The translations under genes were made by a program, and so were the position numbers. Positions 59,600-64,000 of a DNA stretch of 64,000 bases are shown here, one piece after another; the stretch's first letter is position 1; every line of letters begins with the position of its first letter. The stretch spans positions 2,320,501-2,384,500 of the forward strand of contig NZ_JAQGPL010000001.1 of the NCBI RefSeq assembly GCF_028826105.1. Reading direction: 5' to 3'. Under the pieces are notes generated by a model, which saw nothing but the letters and a program-made list of their open reading frames with translations, made no database searches and was not told the DNA's origin. The DNA comes from Paenibacillus humicola (GTDB lineage: Bacteria; Bacillota; Bacilli; Paenibacillales; Paenibacillaceae).

Positions 59600-60159
59600 A
59601 GAAAGCGCTTTTTGCGCTGCTCGTGTTCGCGATCCTTGCCGGATTAGGCGGTTACGGGGCGATGCGTTATGCTGCCCCCCGCCAGCCGCTCGACCTGAAC
59701 TACAAGCATGTCCCTATCGGGGACCTCGCCTTCGGGATGGTTCGCCGGCTTTCGCTCGACCTGATTTTGACCGAGGCCGACGTCAATAATATCGGTAAGG
59801 AAGCGCTGGCGGGCAAACGCGACTACAGCCCGGGCGTGCGCATTGATGGGGCCCGTTTCCGCCTGAGCGGCGGCCGGCTTATAGCCGACGTAAACGTGAC
59901 GGTCAAGAACCGGATTCCCGTAGGCCTCACCGTGACGTACAAGCTGGATTGGCGCGACCCTGATTTGATCGCCGAGGCGGAAAAAGCGAACGTGCGAAAT
60001 ATTTCGCTGCCGGTGCACCATTTTCGGGATATTGTGATTCCGCTTGGGAACAAGGTGCCAAAGCCGCTTCGGATCGAGAGCGTTACTGCCGGGGAAGGTG
60101 AGCTGACGGTCCGTTTGATGCGGCCGAGCCTGAAGGATTTGCCACTACTAACGGAGTGA
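59596..60159 (+). CDS. Membrane-anchored protein of unknown function
   Basis: A 187-residue protein with one N-terminal hydrophobic segment (ALFALLVFAILAGLGGYGAM), then a soluble beta-rich domain of about 160 residues with segments KHVPIGDLAFGMVRRLSLDL, FRLSGGRLIADVNVTVKNRI and LTVTYKLDWRDPDLIAEAEK. This resembles DUF2140/YpmS-like membrane-anchored domains in outline only. It overlaps the NUDIX gene by 4 nt. No lipobox is present. Function is unknown. Confidence 0.75.
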   Translation: MKKALFALLVFAILAGLGGYGAMRYAAPRQPLDLNYKHVPIGDLAFGMVRRLSLDLILTEADVNNIGKEALAGKRDYSPGVRIDGARFRLSGGRLIADVNVTVKNRIPVGLTVTYKLDWRDPDLIAEAEKANVRNISLPVHHFRDIVIPLGNKVPKPLRIESVTAGEGELTVRLMRPSLKDLPLLTE

Positions 60160-60220
60160 TTGCTGACTCATGCTAAGGAAAGACCCTGCGGGGCCAATCG
60201 ATCCGAGGAGGAGTCGTGGC

Positions 60221-60523
60221 ATGAGCCGCAAAATGTTCAGGCTAGCATGCGCCGCCGGCTTGAGTTTGTCTTTGGCGGCCGGTTCCGGCTGCGCGCAGAA
60301 AGCCGACGATAACGGCGTGACGACGAAAAGCGTCAAACGAAGCGTTCCGGCGCCGAAGCAGAAGGCGTTCGTCCCGGACAATTCGACGGGCTATGGCAGG
60401 TCGAACTCGCTGTCGTACGACCTGCGCGGCACGCCGGTCAATCCGGACACCGGGAAGCCGGCGAAAGGAAAGGAATACGTCCGGGACGCAAAAGGCAGCA
60501 TGAAATCGAATGTGAAGAAATGA
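60221..60523 (+). CDS. Putative small lipoprotein or secreted protein
   Basis: A 100-residue protein with a positively charged N-terminus and a hydrophobic stretch MFRLACAAGLSLSLAAGSGCA. The Cys after SG could be a lipobox, but the -3 residue is not the typical Leu, so lipoprotein status is uncertain. The rest is hydrophilic and basic (KADDNGVTTKSVKRSVP, GTPVNPDTGKPAKGKEYV). GAGGAGGAG precedes ATG 60221. The preceding gene ends 61 nt upstream. A strong terminator follows. The family was not recognised. Confidence 0.72.
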   Translation: MSRKMFRLACAAGLSLSLAAGSGCAQKADDNGVTTKSVKRSVPAPKQKAFVPDNSTGYGRSNSLSYDLRGTPVNPDTGKPAKGKEYVRDAKGSMKSNVKK

Positions 60524-60563
60524 ACTTCCTGCCGCATAAACAGCGATCACCGGTTCCAGCTCG

Positions 60564-60591
60564 AATCCGCCTGACGAAGGCGGATTTTTTT
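60564..60591 (+). terminator. Intrinsic terminator
   Basis: AATCCGCC (60564-60571) pairs perfectly with GGCGGATT (60579-60586), followed by a run of seven T residues. Confidence 0.92.
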
Positions 60592-60771
60592 ATTTGCAAG
60601 GTTTTTTTCTCTGCCCTTTCGCTGCAGTATTTAAGCGGTAGAAGCTTGTGCCCGCCGCCCAAAAACGTCTCGGCTGTTGTTTCTGAACAGGCAAAGCGAC
60701 CCAAATTCGTATCGCTCCGCGAAAATTGTAAGTTCAACATCCTTATGCTTGCGGAATACGAAAGGACGGTT

Positions 60772-62877
60772 ATGAAAACGACAGTCGAACGACAACCGGC
60801 GCAGCAAAAGCCGGCAAAACGAACTGCAGCCAAACGGAAAACAGGCAAACGATTTTTCGGGAAGACGATGCTTCTCGTTGTGGCGTTTCTGGTGATCGGA
60901 ACGGCGCTGTCCTTCGGAGCGTTTCGCGTGCTGGTGGCGGCGCAGGACGTCTCCCGGCTTGACGACCCGCTGCCGGCGCCAACGGTCATTTACGATTTTG
61001 GCGGGAAAGAAGCAAGCCGGATTTCGCTGAACAAAATCGAACCGGTCCGATACGAGGAGCTGCCGCAAATGCTGATCGACGCGGTCGTCGCGGTGGAGGA
61101 TAAACGGTTTTTCGAGCATGACGGCATGGACCTGCGCGGCATGGCGCGGGCGCTCGTCACCGATGCTTTCGCGGGGGCGAAGGTGCAGGGCGGGAGCACG
61201 ATCACGCAGCAGCTGGCCAAAAACGTCTTTTTGTCAAGGGAACGGACATGGAAGCGGAAGTGGGACGAAGCGCTCCTCGCGCGGAAAATCGAGCAGCAAT
61301 ACAGTAAGCCGCAAATCATGACCATGTATTTGAATCAGATTTACTTCGGCGAAGGCGCCTGGGGTATCAAACGCGCCGCGGCCGTTTATTTCGGCAAAGA
61401 GCCGGCCAAGCTGACGCTGCCGGAAGCGGCGCTGCTCGCAGGTCTCGTCAAGGCGCCGTCCGCGCTGACGCCTTACAAGCATCCGGATCAAGCGAAGGAA
61501 CGCCGCAATCTGGTGCTGCAGCTGATGAAGGAGCAGGGCTATATCAGCGCGCAGGCGTACGCAATCGCCAGCAAGGAGCCGATCAAGCTGAGGGACGCGG
61601 GTGACGGCGGTCAGGAATCCGGCATCCAGTACCCCTATTACGTGGATGAGATCATTCGCGAGGCGGGCGAGCGGTACGGGCTGAGCGAAAACGATGTGCT
61701 GCACGGAGGCCTGCGCATTTACACTGCGCTCGACCCGGCCGTGCAGCAGGCGGCTGAGAAGGTGTACGCCGACGATGCGCTGTTCCCGAAAGGAATGGGC
61801 GGCGAGCTCGTGCAGAGCGGCGCCGCGCTGGTCGATCCGCGGGACGGCGGGATCCGGGCGCTCGTCGGCGGGCGGGGCAAGCAGCCGTTCCGCGGCTTCA
61901 ACCGTGCCGTGCAGCTGAAGCGGCAGCCCGGCTCGGCGATGAAGCCGATCGCCGTGTATACGCCGGCGCTGGAGCAGGGCTACAAGCCGACGGATACGGT
62001 GCTGGACGAGCCCGTCGATTTCGGCGGCTATGCGCCGAAAAATGCGGGCGGTACCTATCACGGCGAAGTGACGCTTCAAGATGCGCTGGTAAATTCGTAT
62101 AACGTTCCGGCGGTCAAGCTGCTCGACCAAATCGGCATCGACGCGGGCATGGAGGCCGCCGCCCGGTTCGGCATCCCGCTGACGGACGCCGACCGGACGC
62201 TCGGCCTGGCGCTCGGCGGATTGCAGGAAGGCGTCTCGCCGCTGCAGATGGCCGAGGCGTTCGGGGCGTTCGCGAACGACGGACGGCGCCTGCCCGCCCA
62301 TACGATCGTCCGCATCGAAGCGGCGGACGGCACGGTGCTCGCCGAAGCGGCGGGGGGCGGAGCCGTACAGGCGACAAGCGCGGACGTCGCCCGGACGATG
62401 ACGGCGATGATGGAGGGCGTCGTCAGCGACGGGACCGGCGAAGCGGCCGAGCTGGACGGCCGCCCGGTCGCGGGCAAAACCGGAACGACGCAGATGCCCG
62501 GCACGGGAGGCGACGGAGCGAAGGATAATTGGTTTGTCGGGTATACGCCTCAGCTTGTCTGCTCCGTCTGGCTCGGTTACGACCAATCGGATGCGAGCCA
62601 TTATTTAACGACGACGTCCAAAGCGGCCGCCGAGGTTTTCCACGCGCTGATGACGGCGGCCCTGCAGGGCCAGCCGGTGATGGAGTTTCCGAAGGCCTCT
62701 TTGCCGGGCGGCGGCAAACCGTCCAAGGAAGATAAGACGAAGGACCGCGAAGACGGCGGCGAACGCGGCCGCGGCGGGAAGAAGCAGGACGACAAGCACC
62801 CGGATGACGACGGACCGCGGGACGATACCGGCAAAGGCCACGGGCACGGCCGGGGTCATGGTAAAGACAAGGATTAA
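60772..62877 (+). CDS. Class A penicillin-binding protein (PBP1-type)
   Basis: A 701-residue bifunctional peptidoglycan synthase. A short basic N-terminus and one membrane helix (MLLVVAFLVIGTALSFGAF) precede the GT51 glycosyltransferase domain (EDKRFFEHDGMDLRGMARAL, GGSTITQQLAKNVFL, YLNQIYFGEGAWGIKRAAA) and the transpeptidase domain with SxxK in PGSAMKPI, SxN in NSYNVP and KTG in GKTGTTQ. The C-terminus ends in a 50-residue, highly charged Lys/Asp/Gly/His tail, likely disordered. AAAGGA lies before ATG 60772; an upstream frame extension is unsupported. It is monocistronic, after a strong terminator. Confidence 0.95.
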   Translation: MKTTVERQPAQQKPAKRTAAKRKTGKRFFGKTMLLVVAFLVIGTALSFGAFRVLVAAQDVSRLDDPLPAPTVIYDFGGKEASRISLNKIEPVRYEELPQMLIDAVVAVEDKRFFEHDGMDLRGMARALVTDAFAGAKVQGGSTITQQLAKNVFLSRERTWKRKWDEALLARKIEQQYSKPQIMTMYLNQIYFGEGAWGIKRAAAVYFGKEPAKLTLPEAALLAGLVKAPSALTPYKHPDQAKERRNLVLQLMKEQGYISAQAYAIASKEPIKLRDAGDGGQESGIQYPYYVDEIIREAGERYGLSENDVLHGGLRIYTALDPAVQQAAEKVYADDALFPKGMGGELVQSGAALVDPRDGGIRALVGGRGKQPFRGFNRAVQLKRQPGSAMKPIAVYTPALEQGYKPTDTVLDEPVDFGGYAPKNAGGTYHGEVTLQDALVNSYNVPAVKLLDQIGIDAGMEAAARFGIPLTDADRTLGLALGGLQEGVSPLQMAEAFGAFANDGRRLPAHTIVRIEAADGTVLAEAAGGGAVQATSADVARTMTAMMEGVVSDGTGEAAELDGRPVAGKTGTTQMPGTGGDGAKDNWFVGYTPQLVCSVWLGYDQSDASHYLTTTSKAAAEVFHALMTAALQGQPVMEFPKASLPGGGKPSKEDKTKDREDGGERGRGGKKQDDKHPDDDGPRDDTGKGHGHGRGHGKDKD

Positions 62878-63004
62878 CCGTATTCTCATAACCGAAGGCA
62901 ATCGCTTCTTATCTATCGTCCATGAGCGCTAAACGCATTCCCCATTCAGGTGCGGCAGCAGCCGATTTCGGCGGGTACTCCGTCCAGATAGGGCTATTTC
63001 CATA

Positions 63005-63045
63005 AAACGCACAGAGCCGTTCGCGCGGCGGGCTGTGCGTTTTTT
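63005..63045 (+). terminator. Intrinsic terminator after the penicillin-binding protein gene
   Basis: AAACGCACAG (63005-63014) pairs perfectly with CTGTGCGTTT (63033-63042), followed by T residues, 128 nt after the stop. The 62878-63004 stretch holds no recognisable gene. Confidence 0.88.
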
Positions 63046-63259
63046 CGCTTCATTTGACGGAGAAGTTTGCATGCCTCTTCGGCTCATGTCCTCTGCATGC
63101 GGCGGAGAGGGTTCCAGGATAGCTTAGATGCTGATCGAAAAGCTGCCGCGACGTCTCCCGTGACGTCTCCCGTGATGATTGGTGATATCACCGGCTGGAG
63201 CTTACTTTTCTTTTGCCTCCCGCCATTGTTTTTCCGTTCCTACAAAAAAGGTCGTTTTT

Positions 63260-63343
63260 TCAGCTTCCCGCAATCATACAAACCGCTGCGAGCGAAATGA
63301 AAACTAGAGCCCAAAATCCGGAACGACGTGACATTCTAATCAC
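63260..63343 (-). CDS. Possible 27-aa hydrophobic peptide
   Basis: On the minus strand GGAGGTG lies 8 nt before a GTG start at 63343. The 27-residue product begins MIRMSRRSGFWALVFISLAA and ends VCMIAGS. It is basic at the N-terminus and then a single membrane helix. ATG 63334 is a possible second start. A TATACT-like -10 lies upstream. Such peptides can be small membrane regulators or type I toxins, but no family was recognised and no antisense RNA is evident. The gene call rests on the ribosome site and the composition. Confidence 0.4.
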   Translation of the reverse strand: MIRMSRRSGFWALVFISLAAVCMIAGS

Positions 63344-63527
63344 AGCCGATCCACCTCCATTTACAAATTTCTTCCATTCGAGCATAACCACACAGTATAA
63401 TAAAAACCAATTCGTATGGGAACGGAGATTAACCCGGGCCGAAAAATGAGTGCAAAGACGTTTGTACGATGCGCCCGTTTTGTGCTATTGTCAGGGTTGA
63501 CACTAGTTTGCCAGGGAGGGGTTTGAC

Positions 63528-64000
63528 GTGGCCGAGAAGCAGCGTGTGCTTGTGTTTGCCGGCTCTTACGCGGAAGCGGAGTCGAAGGGCGTCTATGTCT
63601 ATGAGTTTGATGAAACGACCGGGAATCTGACCTTGCTGGACGAGGCCGCGGGCCTCAAAAATCCGACGTTTTTGAATGTCGATGCGCAGGGCCGCAAACT
63701 TTATGCCATCACCGAAGGCGTTTCGGCCGACGGGACGAAGATCGGGGAAGCGGCCACGTTCGCGTTCGATCCGGCTAGCGGCAGGCTCAGTCCGCTCGGG
63801 CGGACGGCAACGGTCGGCGCCCCGACGTGCCATATCCAGCGCGACGCGGACAGCCGCGTGCTGATCGTCGTGAGCTATCACGGCGGCATGGTCGGCCTGC
63901 TCTCCATTGCGGAGGACGGACAAGCCGGAGAGCTGCTGGACGTGAAGCAGCACGAGGGACGGAGCGTTCATCCGGAGCGCCAGGACCGGCCGCACCCGCA
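63528..64000 (+). CDS. Lactonase-family beta-propeller protein, 3' end outside the window
   Basis: The frame is open from the GTG at 63528 to the window edge, so only about 157 residues are visible. AGGGAGG lies 7 nt before the start. The N-terminus VLVFAGSYAEAESKGVYVYE, EFDETTGNLTLLDEAAGLKN, VDAQGRKLYAITEG and APTCHIQRDADSRVL are the beta-propeller blades of the YkgB/6-phosphogluconolactonase (PF10282-type) family. If complete it should have about 340-360 residues. The enzyme activity of this branch is not confirmed for the present protein. Confidence 0.85.
   Translation, partial: MAEKQRVLVFAGSYAEAESKGVYVYEFDETTGNLTLLDEAAGLKNPTFLNVDAQGRKLYAITEGVSADGTKIGEAATFAFDPASGRLSPLGRTATVGAPTCHIQRDADSRVLIVVSYHGGMVGLLSIAEDGQAGELLDVKQHEGRSVHPERQDRPHP

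Noticed and set aside
63067-63300. 77-codon plus-strand frame after the penicillin-binding protein gene
   Set aside because: No ribosome site, includes a short tandem duplication (TGACGTCTCCCG twice), and composition is unlike neighbouring proteins.

Overview
The window looks like chromosomal DNA of a GC-rich, low-copy-number-element Firmicute of the Paenibacillaceae (Paenibacillus/Cohnella-like). The evidence is the strong AGGAGG ribosome sites with frequent TTG and GTG starts, a T-box leader before serS, a B. subtilis-type ThiN, AdaA and YpdA (bacillithiol disulfide reductase-like), a lipoteichoic-acid-synthase-type sulfatase and a four-gene pdh operon. No prophage, IS element, CRISPR array, rRNA or tRNA was found. 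The species is inferred, not proven.

Layout. 1-11.2 kb: the end of an OmpR-type response regulator with its histidine kinase, an NlpC/P60 hydrolase, a nitrilase-superfamily amidohydrolase, a frameshifted and an intact GNAT acetyltransferase, a metallo-beta-lactamase-fold hydrolase, a structured non-coding RNA with its own promoter and terminator (about 5780-6033), a MutS2-like ATPase without Smr domain, thiamine pyrophosphokinase, a TRIC-type channel, a low-molecular-weight phosphatase and an esterase. 11.4-23.9 kb: pdhABCD, a thioesterase, thyA-dfrA, a lone gltD, topB and a HAD phosphatase. 24-30 kb: a 73-aa gene behind two LexA-like operators, an ABC ATPase, a DUF3298-like protein, a membrane-tethered receiver protein, a MOSC protein, an APH-like kinase and a YdjC/ChbG deacetylase.

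30-44 kb: a two-gene 2-oxoacid:ferredoxin oxidoreductase (gamma-delta plus alpha-beta), an array of five 40-41 bp hairpin repeats ending at a ribosome site, a YpdA-type reductase, a second hairpin leader before a conserved unknown gene, a heterodimeric ABC exporter pair, an RlmA-type 23S rRNA methyltransferase, and serS. The exporter pair and the methyltransferase each follow a short leader peptide (27 and 10 aa) containing an Arg-Leu-Lys or Arg-Leu-Arg motif and then an intrinsic terminator. This is the arrangement expected of ribosome-mediated, macrolide-type antibiotic attenuation, and it is the most interesting signal in the window.

44-64 kb: a MoxR-DUF58-DUF4129 operon, small membrane and coiled-coil proteins (one with 60-bp tandem repeats), a YdjM-like membrane protein behind a LexA-like box, a sugar isomerase-like TIM barrel, divergent alkA/adaA (adaptive response to alkylation), an RCC1-repeat secreted protein, a minimal L,D-transpeptidase, an LTA-synthase-like sulfatase, GNAT and NUDIX proteins, a class A penicillin-binding protein, a possible 27-aa hydrophobic peptide, and the start of a lactonase cut by the window edge. 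Envelope synthesis and DNA-damage or antibiotic response are recurring themes, but the genes are mostly short independent transcription units.
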